A DNA stretch of 9,589 bases from Nitrosomonas sp. GTDB taxonomy: Bacteria > Pseudomonadota > Gammaproteobacteria > Burkholderiales > Nitrosomonadaceae. The DNA lies in contig JAJFJI010000280.1 in assembly GCA_021774205.1 (NCBI GenBank), positions 1-9,589 of the forward strand. The letters run 5' to 3'. The position numbers and the translations under genes were made by a program. Shown piece by piece: positions 1 through 6,990 of the stretch. Each line of letters opens with the position of its first letter. Within the stretch, counting starts at the first letter, position 1. Under the pieces are notes generated by a model. The model was not told the origin of the DNA. It saw nothing but the letters and a program-made list of their open reading frames with translations, and ran no database searches.

Positions 1-1014
1 ATTCTGGAACGTAATAAAGTTGGACAAGAATCATCCTGGGCAGGTGGTGGAATTTTATCGCCGCTTTGCCCATGGGATTATTCAGACGATGTAACCCGCT
101 TGACCAGCTACAGTTCGATACTTTTTCCAGCGTGGGTTACAGCACTACATGAAGCAACAGGAATTGACACTGAATTTGAAACCAGTGGGATGCTCGTGCT
201 GCCAACATTCGATAAACAAGCCGCACAACAATGGTGTGCAAAGCATGATGTCAGCATTGAAGAAAAAATGGTCGCTCTTCCTTTTTCTCCTGCTTCTGAA
301 ATAGCAAAAGATAACCATCAAAAATTAGCAAATGCGTTGTTTCTACCAAATATTACTCAGGTCCGAAATCCACGCCTATTGCACGCACTAAAAAAACAGA
401 TATTAGCTCTCGGTGGAAAAATCATTGAATATTGTACTGTCCACGAAATTAAAGCGACACAGCAAAAAGTACAGTCGGTGATCACTACTGACGGAATGGT
501 TCATGCAGATCAATACATCGTGACTGCTGGCGCATGGAGCCGGGAAATACTTGGCAGACACGCCTTGAATTTAGATATCAGACCAGCACGCGGACAAATG
601 CTGTTATTTAAATTTGACTCGCCACCTTTTCACAATATCCTGCTTCAAAAAAATTTATATTTAATTCCCCGCAGAGATGGGCATTTACTAATTGGCAGCA
701 CACTGGAAGACGTTGGATTTGACAAAAAAACGACAGCGGCGGCACGCAATGATTTATTCCAGCACGCACTAAAACTGCTGCCCATTCTAAACGACATGCC
801 AATTAAAAAGCAGTGGGCCGGGCTGCGCCCCGCTTCACCCCATAATATCCCTACCATCGGACAGCATCCGCTGCTAAGCAATCTTTATATTAACAGTGGG
901 CATTTCCGTTATGGCGTCACCATGGCGCCAGCCAGCGCCGAAATTCTACTTAATGAATTAATCGGCGCACCACAACCATTTGACACGACAGCATATCAGA
1001 CAGGCTGGGGTTAA
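1..1014 (+). CDS. thiO: Glycine oxidase ThiO (FAD-dependent), 5'-truncated by window edge
   Basis: FAD-dependent amine oxidase of the DAO family that oxidises glycine to iminoglycine for the thiazole moiety of thiamine in the cytoplasm (family knowledge). The frame is open from base 1, giving 337 visible residues. The fragment begins inside the N-terminal FAD domain with [13 protein letters not shown] at about residues 10-22, a ThiO hallmark just after the Rossmann fold. Near the C-terminus are AGLRP (Arg276) and GHFRYG (Arg303). They lie 27 residues apart, the same spacing as the two substrate-contacting arginines I recall for Bacillus subtilis ThiO, so only about 26 N-terminal residues, including the GxGxxG nucleotide motif, should lie outside the window. 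A TTG at 100 is in frame but is internal, because conserved sequence precedes it. The stop TAA (1012-1014) overlaps the stop of the convergent ispH. No thi neighbour is visible, so pathway assignment rests on the family. Confidence 0.88.
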   Translation: MLERNKVGQESSWAGGGILSPLCPWDYSDDVTRLTSYSSILFPAWVTALHEATGIDTEFETSGMLVLPTFDKQAAQQWCAKHDVSIEEKMVALPFSPASEIAKDNHQKLANALFLPNITQVRNPRLLHALKKQILALGGKIIEYCTVHEIKATQQKVQSVITTDGMVHADQYIVTAGAWSREILGRHALNLDIRPARGQMLLFKFDSPPFHNILLQKNLYLIPRRDGHLLIGSTLEDVGFDKKTTAAARNDLFQHALKLLPILNDMPIKKQWAGLRPASPHNIPTIGQHPLLSNLYINSGHFRYGVTMAPASAEILLNELIGAPQPFDTTAYQTGWG

Positions 1015-1958
1015 CTAACCTTGGGTAAGGGAAACACCACCGACTCAACCACACCACTTAATTCTTCAACCATCACTTCGCCATTCGTTTGTTCCATCCC
1101 TATTTGCTTAAGGCGACCAATCACCTGCTGCACCAATATTTCCGGCGCGGAAGCACCCGCAGTGATCCCAACGTGGCTCTTTCCGAGTAGCCATTTATCT
1201 TGTAATTGCGCAGCACGATCTACCATATAGGCTTCCACATTGGCATTCCGCGCCACCTCACATAAACGGTTGGAGTTTGAACTATTGGGCGAGCCAACCA
1301 CAATCACCAAATCACACTGCTTAACCATTTGTTTAACTGCATCCTGGCGATTCTGAGTGGCATAGCAAATATCATCTTTTTTCGGACCTGTGACTAGTGG
1401 AAAACGCCGCTTCAAGGCATTTACGATTCTGGCGGCATCATCTACTGATAATGTAGTCTGAGTGACATACGCTAAATTCTCAGCATCTTTAACTTGCAAA
1501 GATTGCACATCATCTACAGTTTCTACTAAATACATACCCTTATCTTCGCCTTCAATTTGCCCCATGGTTCCTTCAACCTCAGGATGGCCTTGGTGGCCAA
1601 TCATAATAATTTCCTTGCCATCTTTACGCATTTTCGCAACTTCAACATGGACTTTAGTAACAAGTGGGCAGGTTGCATCAAATATTCTCAGTTTACGTAA
1701 CGCAGCCGCCTTCCGCACCGCATGGGAAACACCATGCGCACTAAATATTAAAATACTCTCTTGCGGGACTTCATCAAGATTCTCAACGAAAATCGCACCT
1801 TTATTTTCTAGATCCTCCACCACAAAGCGGTTATGCACAACCTCATGGCGCACATAAATAGGTGCGCCATGCATTGCAAGCGCTCTTTCAACAATCTCAA
1901 TTGCACGATCTACACCGGCGCAAAATCCTCTCGGATTTGCAAGCAACACTTTGATCAT
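1011..1958 (-). CDS. ispH: 4-hydroxy-3-methylbut-2-enyl diphosphate reductase IspH (LytB)
   Basis: Last enzyme of the MEP (non-mevalonate) isoprenoid pathway: reduces HMBPP to IPP and DMAPP using a 4Fe-4S cluster in the cytoplasm. The 315-residue length is typical. Cluster cysteines are visible as Cys13 ([11 protein letters not shown]), Cys97 (DATCPLV) and Cys198 ([10 protein letters not shown]). Substrate-binding residues are His42, His75 (FSAHGVS), His125, Glu127 (GHPEVEGT), Thr168 (TQTTLS), Ser227/Asn228/Ser229 ([10 protein letters not shown]) and Ser270 (TAGAS). The ATG at 1958 follows a good GGAG ribosome site (1967-1970) with 8 bases of spacing, which fixes the start. The gene lies 58 bp downstream of the DAHP synthase gene on the same strand and may be co-transcribed with it. 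Its stop shares TTAA with convergent thiO, leaving no room for a separate terminator. All key residues are present, so it should be functional. Confidence 0.96.
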   Translation of the reverse strand: MIKVLLANPRGFCAGVDRAIEIVERALAMHGAPIYVRHEVVHNRFVVEDLENKGAIFVENLDEVPQESILIFSAHGVSHAVRKAAALRKLRIFDATCPLVTKVHVEVAKMRKDGKEIIMIGHQGHPEVEGTMGQIEGEDKGMYLVETVDDVQSLQVKDAENLAYVTQTTLSVDDAARIVNALKRRFPLVTGPKKDDICYATQNRQDAVKQMVKQCDLVIVVGSPNSSNSNRLCEVARNANVEAYMVDRAAQLQDKWLLGKSHVGITAGASAPEILVQQVIGRLKQIGMEQTNGEVMVEELSGVVESVVFPLPKVS

Positions 1959-2016
1959 ATGTTATTCTCCATCTATTGGAAACTCCTCAGCACTAATTTC
2001 AAACAATCTCAAGACC

Positions 2017-3135
2017 TTATACTTGCTGATAGCGCTCCGCCAATGCAGCGCGCTGTATGTAAGCTTCACGCGCAATACCAATATCTTCAAGAAAATGTGG
2101 CAATTCTTTAATCAACATTGCCTGCGGACCATCTACTAAAGCCTTACTCGGGACAGGATGAAAATCGACCAGTACCATATTAGCGCCTTCGATGATACCT
2201 TGCGCAGTTACATGCATAATATCAAGAATGCCATCTGGTGAAGCAGTCCGCGCACCAACCGAATGTGAAGGATCGATACATACGGGCATACGTGTCAAAC
2301 GCCTAACAACCGACACATGGGCAAAATCAACAAAATTTCGATGCGGATCCCCCATATTGGTTTTCATCCCACGCAAACCAAAAATTACTTTCCGGTTACC
2401 CTCGGAGGCTAAATACTCAGCGGCATTGAGAGATTCATCCAACGTTATGCCAAAACCACGTTTAATCAATACTGGAAAATCCTGCTGACGCCCAACAATT
2501 TTCAACAACTCAAAGTTTTGTGTATTACGCGTTCCAATTTGTAGCATTACCCCGGTAGGGTTGCCTGTCTGATAGAGTGCATCACGAATTTCTTCCACAT
2601 GAGATTCATGGGTAATTTCCATTGCAATAACCTTAATTCCATATTTCCCAGCCAGATCAAATACGTAAGGAAGGCAGCTCTTACCATGCCCTTGAAATGA
2701 ATAGGGGCTGGTACGCGGTTTATAAGCACCCATGCGGGTGCAAACCTGGTTATGATCTCGTAACGCTTTCATCATCATCTCGACATGTTCCAACGAATCA
2801 ACCGCGCACAATCCGGCAAAGACATTAAGTGTATCCTGACCAAATCGCACACCGTTATAGTCAAAGTGGGTAGGACGATCATCATTTTTGTGCCGCCCAA
2901 GCACACGGTATTCTTCAGAGACCCTTACCACTCGTTCAACACATGGGAGACTGCTTATTTCCTCGACAGACAAAGCTTTCGTATTGCCAATCAGATACAC
3001 TTCAGTGAGTGATTTCTCAATACCCACTTCTGTATGTACGCGTGAAGAAATGCCAGGAAGATTAGCCAAGTGCGCTAATAGCTGTTTATATTCCGGACTA
3101 TCGGGCCGGGTATCCGGGATCAAAATAAGAATCAT
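2017..3135 (-). CDS. 3-deoxy-7-phosphoheptulonate (DAHP) synthase, type I-beta-like
   Basis: Condenses phosphoenolpyruvate and erythrose 4-phosphate to DAHP, the first step of the shikimate pathway (family knowledge). The 372 residues comprise an N-terminal ferredoxin-like/ACT-like domain (about 1-75, ILILIPDTRPDSPEY) followed by a TIM barrel. Diagnostic motifs are MGAYKPRTSPYSFQG (about 135-149), QIGTRNTQNFELL (about 199-211), VLIKRGF (Lys225-Arg226), DPSHS (His291) and ALVDG (Asp335). The expected metal ligands are Cys110 (AGLCAVD), His291, Asp324 (LVDFHP, where related enzymes usually have Glu) and Asp335. Proline is replaced by leucine in the usual GPCS motif. A longer frame begins at a TTG (3162), but the ATG at 3135 matches the conserved start and has GGAA (3144-3147) 8 bases upstream. 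Genes downstream and upstream on the same strand are ispH (58 bp) and a ClC transporter (104 bp). I leave the symbol empty because aroF/aroG naming is inconsistent for this subtype. Confidence 0.88.
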   Translation of the reverse strand: MILILIPDTRPDSPEYKQLLAHLANLPGISSRVHTEVGIEKSLTEVYLIGNTKALSVEEISSLPCVERVVRVSEEYRVLGRHKNDDRPTHFDYNGVRFGQDTLNVFAGLCAVDSLEHVEMMMKALRDHNQVCTRMGAYKPRTSPYSFQGHGKSCLPYVFDLAGKYGIKVIAMEITHESHVEEIRDALYQTGNPTGVMLQIGTRNTQNFELLKIVGRQQDFPVLIKRGFGITLDESLNAAEYLASEGNRKVIFGLRGMKTNMGDPHRNFVDFAHVSVVRRLTRMPVCIDPSHSVGARTASPDGILDIMHVTAQGIIEGANMVLVDFHPVPSKALVDGPQAMLIKELPHFLEDIGIAREAYIQRAALAERYQQV

Positions 3136-3185
3136 TAGAAATATTCCAGGGGAATAATACAAGTAAGAGATACAAGAAAAACTGG

Positions 3186-3216
3186 AACCAGATTTTACCT
3201 GAAAAAACTACTGGTT
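3186..3216 (-). terminator. Weak possible terminator after the ClC gene
   Basis: In the 104-bp gap between the ClC stop and the DAHP synthase start, the minus strand has AACCAG (3216-3211) pairing with CTGGTT (3191-3186) around a 19-base loop. A run of five T follows after four bases (3181-3177). The 6-bp stem is short and the loop is long, so it is at best a weak terminator and read-through into the DAHP synthase gene is possible. Nothing else in this gap is convincing; I see no strong -35/-10 pair. Confidence 0.2.
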
Positions 3217-3239
3217 ACTATTGTCTATTGGGCATATAT

Positions 3240-4973
3240 CTAGCACTCTTCCCGTTGAGATTGTGCCACTGCATTCAGGTATGCTCCCATCAACGTACTC
3301 TCGTAAACCACACCCACAAACCGATACGATGCTTCATTGGCCACCACCGGCACACTGACACCAACAAAATTCTTTAACGATGAAAATGCTTCAAGCGCAT
3401 TCATCTGCGCATGCAATACAATAAACGGCTTGGAAAGAAAACGAGTTACAGGCTCAGAAAGTGATCTTTCGTCAATCAGCTCGAGTAACATTATCCCATT
3501 AATTTGGCCCAACAAACGCCTTTCATGATCAATTACATAAACTTCATTGGCGTTCTGTTTAACGATCGTATCACGAACCATGGAAACAGTCGCATCATCT
3601 GTTACGACCACAGGCTTTTTTTCTTCAACCAGCCGGCTGATTGGAATTTCGCGCAATATTTGATGCGTCCTGGGTTCATCGGGCTCGATACCCCGCTCAC
3701 GAAGCTGATGATAAAAATACGAGTGATTAAATAATGCTTGGGTAACTGTATTTGCCACAACAACCGAAACCATCACTGCGGTTGTGAGATAATAGTCTTC
3801 TGTCAATTCGAAAACTATCAGGATTGTCGCAATCGGGGAACCCACCACCCGGCTAATCACAGCGCCCATTCCCGCAAGACCATACACGGCTGGTGAAGAA
3901 GCCACATCAGCTAACGCATTTACACCTAATCCAATTGCTGTTCCCATCATAGCACCAATGAAAAGTGCCGGGCCAAACACGCCCCCCGCAAATCCCGCCG
4001 CAAAACTAACGGACGTTGCTAACAATTTTGCAAAAATTAATGTGAGCAAAATCCCAACCGTTAATTCCATCATCAATGCATCCCGAACGACTTGCTCCCC
4101 GAGTCCGAATGTTTGAGGATACACGACAATAATCGCGCCCAACAACATGCCGCCAAGGACAGCACGCACCACTGGGGGTCCAGGCAAACGCTGCGCGAAT
4201 TGATTAAATGTGCGCATCATCGCCATGAAAAGCACAGCCAATCCACCACCAACCGCCCCAACCAGCGCAAATAATACATATTCCCAGTTTGCCGCGACAG
4301 ACAAACCAGAGAGCATAAAAAGCGCGCCACCAACCTCATGATTCTTTGCAATGGTTGTTGCAACTACTGATGAAATAACGATAGGCATCACCGATCTAAT
4401 CCCAAAACGCCCAATGACAACCTCATGCGCAAACACCACCCCAGCCAGTGGCGCAGAAAATGAGGCAGAAATTGCGCCAGCAACCCCACAGGCTAATAGT
4501 GTTTTTCGTCGAGCAGGCGCCAGCTTCAGTTTATTCGCTAGCCACGCGCCAAGCGTTGCGCCTAGATGAACAACGGGGCCATATCGCCCTACAGATGCGC
4601 CACTTCCAATGGAGACTATACTAGCAACTGCATTGGTTAATCCAGCCTTAATAGACATATTGCCATTGCCCTGTCTCGCAGCATAAATCACATCAGCGGG
4701 GCCATGGTTGCGGGGAGTGGGCACACCATAACCAGTAATGATACTGACGATAACCGCCCCGATAACTGGTATGATGAACAGATAAAAAGGAGAAAGTCCT
4801 GTTAGATGGGTATAAAGTGAAGTGCCTGTTTCACCCACAAGTAAACCATGCGACCACCCTATTGCCACCAAAAATCCAAGTGACGCATAAGCCGCTACGA
4901 CACCAACTAAAATCGCAAGCAGCACCAATAAAACAGTATCTAACCAGCTAGTCTCAGCAATATTTTTCGTCAT
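3240..4973 (-). CDS. ClC-family chloride channel/antiporter with C-terminal CBS pair; gating Glu replaced by Tyr
   Basis: Polytopic inner-membrane anion transporter of the ClC family, 577 residues. Residues about 12-425 form the hydrophobic ClC core and about 440-575 form two CBS domains (PVVVTDDATVSMVRDTI and the segment ending in FVGVVYEST). Selectivity motifs are GSGAS (123-127), GRYGP (129-133) and GGVFGP (330-335). At the position of the external gating glutamate (E. coli ClcA Glu148, in GREGP) there is Tyr131, codon TAT at 4581-4583. The internal proton-pathway glutamate position appears retained as Glu184 (FAHEVV), 53 residues further on, compared with 55 in ClcA. In studied ClCs, losing the gating Glu abolishes proton-coupled exchange, so passive anion conduction is inferred here. 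The ATG at 4973 has no clear ribosome site, and an in-frame stop just upstream excludes a longer start. The gene is divergent from the regB-like kinase gene across a 109-bp gap holding a RegA-like box. Whether CBS domains bind a nucleotide cannot be seen. Confidence 0.93.
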   Translation of the reverse strand: MTKNIAETSWLDTVLLVLLAILVGVVAAYASLGFLVAIGWSHGLLVGETGTSLYTHLTGLSPFYLFIIPVIGAVIVSIITGYGVPTPRNHGPADVIYAARQGNGNMSIKAGLTNAVASIVSIGSGASVGRYGPVVHLGATLGAWLANKLKLAPARRKTLLACGVAGAISASFSAPLAGVVFAHEVVIGRFGIRSVMPIVISSVVATTIAKNHEVGGALFMLSGLSVAANWEYVLFALVGAVGGGLAVLFMAMMRTFNQFAQRLPGPPVVRAVLGGMLLGAIIVVYPQTFGLGEQVVRDALMMELTVGILLTLIFAKLLATSVSFAAGFAGGVFGPALFIGAMMGTAIGLGVNALADVASSPAVYGLAGMGAVISRVVGSPIATILIVFELTEDYYLTTAVMVSVVVANTVTQALFNHSYFYHQLRERGIEPDEPRTHQILREIPISRLVEEKKPVVVTDDATVSMVRDTIVKQNANEVYVIDHERRLLGQINGIMLLELIDERSLSEPVTRFLSKPFIVLHAQMNALEAFSSLKNFVGVSVPVVANEASYRFVGVVYESTLMGAYLNAVAQSQREEC

Positions 4974-5003
4974 GATAAATCTGATAGCAAATAGAGATTA
5001 GGC

Positions 5004-5018
5004 GCGACAATTTGTCAC
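5004..5018. promoter_or_regulatory. Putative RegA/PrrA-type operator palindrome
   Basis: GCGACAATTTGTCAC is a 15-bp palindrome centred on 5011; six of its seven arm pairs match. It fits the GCGNC-N5-GNCGC style of site described for RegA/PrrA/ActR regulators, deviating only at one outer base (GTCAC instead of GTCGC). It lies 65 bp upstream of the regB start and 31 bp upstream of the ClC start. Because the adjacent operon encodes a RegA-type regulator with the matching Fis-type helix-turn-helix, autoregulation is the simplest reading (inference). Confidence 0.5.
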
Positions 5019-5065
5019 ATGGCCAAAATAGTTAATTTAGGCTAACGTTTATTAAAAGATAAATC

Positions 5066-5070
5066 GAGGA
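5066..5070 (+). promoter_or_regulatory. Ribosome binding site of regB, unusually distant
   Basis: GAGGA stands 12 bases before the ATG at 5083, longer than the usual 5-9. No alternative in-frame start lies nearer or further upstream, so the ATG is retained; initiation may be modest. Confidence 0.45.
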
Positions 5071-5082
5071 CAAATAAACAAC

Positions 5083-6351
5083 ATGTTCAGCGATCTCAGT
5101 CAGTCACCACTCAAAAGGAATTTACAACGCTTATTTCTACTTAGGAATATTGCGATTATTGCGCTCTGCCTGGCGCTTACGCTGGTATATTGGACTATTG
5201 ATATCGTTTTACCATGGCAGAAATTAATATTAGGGGTCGCCGTCCTTATCACATTGAATTTCCTAACTTGTCTACGTCTGCGCCGTAACTGGCCAGTTTC
5301 AAATATTGAATTCTTTGCTCAATTGTTGATTGACGTATTTGGGCTAAGCGCGTTGCTATATTTTAGCGGGGGATCAACCAACCCATTTGTTTCTCTGTAC
5401 CTTTTGCCATTAACAATCGCTGCCGCTGCACTGCCATGGATTTACACCTGGGTAATGGCAGCCATTACAGTAGGCTGTTATTCACTGTTGCTATATAATT
5501 ATGTCCCGCTACCGCATGATCATGATCGGCATCTAGCGGAATTCAATTTGCATGTTATTGGCATGTGGCTGGCATTTGTACTCAGCACCGTGATCATCGC
5601 CTGGTTTGTGGTTAAGATGAGCATTTCGATTCGCGACCGCGACAAAGATCTTGCGCAAGTCCGTGAACAAGCTCTACGTAATGAACAAATCATCGCGCTC
5701 GGTACCTTGGCAGCCGGGGCAGCGCATGAACTGGGCACCCCATTATCAACCATGGCCGTTATTACGGGAGAACTACAGCAGGAACATACCGATGACCGCG
5801 AATTCCAAGACAACATCCATATTTTGCGTGATCAAATAACACATTGCAAGCAGATGCTGACACAGTTGCTGGCTAACGCGGGACAAGCAAGATCTGAAGA
5901 TGGCAGTGGACAACCCGTCGATCAATTTATACAGCAGGTTCTGAATAAATGGCAACTGATTCGCCCTTCAGCCAATTTTTCATATCAATGCAATGGCGCA
6001 AAACCAGCGCCACAAACGCTGAATACTGAGATATTAAGCCAGTCTATTCTAAATCTACTGAACAATGCTGCCGACGCATCTTCAAAACACGTTGATATAA
6101 AAAGCAGTTGGGATAATCAGGCACTGCATCTGGAAATTATTGATGACGGCGAAGGTTTAACTGATGAAGTTGCGCAACGCGCAGGCGAAGCATTTTTTAC
6201 CAAAAAAGCCCCAGGACAAGGATTCGGTATTGGACTTTTTTTAGCAAATGCTAATATCGAACGTTTCGGCGGCAGTGTCCAACTATTTAACCACGAACAA
6301 GGCGGCGCCTGTACACATATCACATTACCATTAATAAAAGCATCACCATGA
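5083..6351 (+). CDS. regB: Redox-sensing histidine kinase, RegB/PrrB (ActS) family
   Basis: Inner-membrane sensor kinase that phosphorylates the RegA-type regulator encoded next to it. In photosynthetic proteobacteria the family senses quinone-pool redox state (family knowledge). The 422 residues contain about six transmembrane segments (roughly 22-37, 47-64, 77-95, 103-118, 122-138, 158-177). GGSTNPF (96-102) is the RegB quinone-binding heptapeptide type. The H-box AGAAHELGTPLST has phospho-accepting His215, and Cys255 (THCKQML) lies exactly 40 residues later. That is the spacing of His225 and redox-active Cys265 in Rhodobacter capsulatus RegB. The ATPase domain shows the N-box (NLLNNAAD, Asn324/Asn328), DDGEG (354-358) and GQGFGIGL (378-385). 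The predicted loop between segments 5 and 6 is His/Asp-rich (PHDHDRH, 144-150). The stop overlaps the regA start in ATGA (6348-6351), indicating translational coupling. Both sensing motifs are intact, so redox sensing is likely; the actual signal in this organism is inference. Confidence 0.93.
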   Translation: MFSDLSQSPLKRNLQRLFLLRNIAIIALCLALTLVYWTIDIVLPWQKLILGVAVLITLNFLTCLRLRRNWPVSNIEFFAQLLIDVFGLSALLYFSGGSTNPFVSLYLLPLTIAAAALPWIYTWVMAAITVGCYSLLLYNYVPLPHDHDRHLAEFNLHVIGMWLAFVLSTVIIAWFVVKMSISIRDRDKDLAQVREQALRNEQIIALGTLAAGAAHELGTPLSTMAVITGELQQEHTDDREFQDNIHILRDQITHCKQMLTQLLANAGQARSEDGSGQPVDQFIQQVLNKWQLIRPSANFSYQCNGAKPAPQTLNTEILSQSILNLLNNAADASSKHVDIKSSWDNQALHLEIIDDGEGLTDEVAQRAGEAFFTKKAPGQGFGIGLFLANANIERFGGSVQLFNHEQGGACTHITLPLIKASP

Positions 6352-6902
6352 CCGAACCATTTTTAAACGAACCCTGTGAACACCCAAGTTTATTAATTGT
6401 CGACGATGACACAACTTTTTGCGATATTCTTGCGAAAGCAATGACAAAGCGAGGCTTTAACGTTAGTTGCACACATACCATTGATGATGCCCTGAAAAAT
6501 GCCGAATCTACGGCACCCGAATTTGCAATTATTGACTTAAAATTATCCAATGAGTCAGGACTGATGTTGGTTGAAAAATTAACAACAATTGACCCCGGGA
6601 CCCGGGTTGTCATGTTGACTGGCTACGCGAGCATTGCCACGGCCGTAGAAGCAATCAAACTTGGCGCAACCCATTACCTGGCCAAACCCGTTGATGCCGA
6701 TGAAATCATGAAAGCATTCGAACGCACCACCGGAGACTCTGACGTACAAATCAGCACAAACCCTTTGTCAGTGGGCCGACTAGAATGGGAATATATTCAC
6801 CGAATACTAGCCGAGAATAACAATAATGTTTCCGTTACCGCAAGAATACTAAATATGCACCGACGCACACTACAACGTAAACTTGCCAAGAAGCCGCATT
6901 AA
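6348..6902 (+). CDS. regA: Response regulator with Fis-type HTH, RegA/PrrA (ActR) family
   Basis: Cytoplasmic DNA-binding partner of the upstream kinase. The 184 residues match the family's usual length of about 180. The receiver domain occupies about 13-125, with the acidic cluster Asp19-Asp21, phospho-acceptor Asp63 (IIDLKL), Thr91 and Lys113 (LAKPVD). A short linker leads to the Fis-like helix-turn-helix at about 145-182, including NVSVTARILNMHRRTLQRKL, almost the family signature. No Shine-Dalgarno motif precedes the ATG, which overlaps the regB stop by four bases, so translation probably depends on regB. In studied relatives this regulator controls respiration, carbon and nitrogen functions in response to oxygen or redox state; its targets here are unknown apart from the candidate operator at 5004-5018. 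Confidence 0.94.
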   Translation: MTEPFLNEPCEHPSLLIVDDDTTFCDILAKAMTKRGFNVSCTHTIDDALKNAESTAPEFAIIDLKLSNESGLMLVEKLTTIDPGTRVVMLTGYASIATAVEAIKLGATHYLAKPVDADEIMKAFERTTGDSDVQISTNPLSVGRLEWEYIHRILAENNNNVSVTARILNMHRRTLQRKLAKKPH

Positions 6903-6911
6903 TATTGTGAA

Positions 6912-6990
6912 TTAACTGTTCAGCTAATCCCTAAAATTTATCAGCTGTAACGCCAAAATGACGGATTTTAGGGGCAAGCTGAATAGTTAC
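6912..6990. repeat. 79-bp imperfect inverted-repeat unit, MITE-like, between regA and ribD
   Basis: Arms 6913-6937 and 6965-6989 are 25-bp inverted repeats with 21 matches, separated by 27 bp. The outer ends read TTAACTGTTCAGCT and, on the opposite strand, GTAACTATTCAGCT. The unit is bracketed by the direct repeat GTGAA (6907-6911 and 6991-6995), as a 5-bp target duplication would be. As RNA the arms form a 13-bp stem with one G-U pair, a 2-base internal loop and a 10-bp stem. It sits between convergent genes and could end transcription from both sides, although no U-run follows. Its right end supplies the last six codons (NYSACP) and the stop of ribD. Mobile origin is inference from the flanking repeats and from the in-silico excision described in the findings. 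Confidence 0.5.

Larger units (their letters stand above)
4974..5082. promoter_or_regulatory. Divergent promoter region between the ClC gene and regB
   Basis: This 109-bp, mostly A+T-rich gap must hold promoters for both genes. On the minus strand TTGTCG (within 5006-5011) and TATCAG (4981-4986) are spaced about 19 bp and could be a weak -35/-10 pair. It would start transcription almost at the ClC ATG, consistent with that gene's missing ribosome site. On the plus strand only poor AT-rich matches precede regB (for example AAAGAT near 5055-5060). The dominant feature is the palindrome at 5004-5018, listed separately. Promoter placement is inference. Confidence 0.4.

Noticed and set aside
100..1014. 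A TTG at 100 as the start of the thiO gene
   Set aside because: The same frame is open back to base 1 and encodes the conserved [13 protein letters not shown] segment, so the gene begins outside the window.
1462..1857. 131-codon plus-strand reading frame opposite ispH
   Set aside because: Antisense shadow of a well-conserved gene; its translation shows no domain and is low-complexity Ser/Thr/Pro-rich.
3136..3162. Nine-codon N-terminal extension of the DAHP synthase from TTG at 3162
   Set aside because: The ATG at 3135 has a better ribosome site and begins the recognisable domain.
3240..6902. ClC plus regBA as a dedicated anion-sensing or defence module
   Set aside because: Only the divergent layout and one putative operator link them; RegB carries quinone and cysteine redox motifs rather than any ion-sensing domain.
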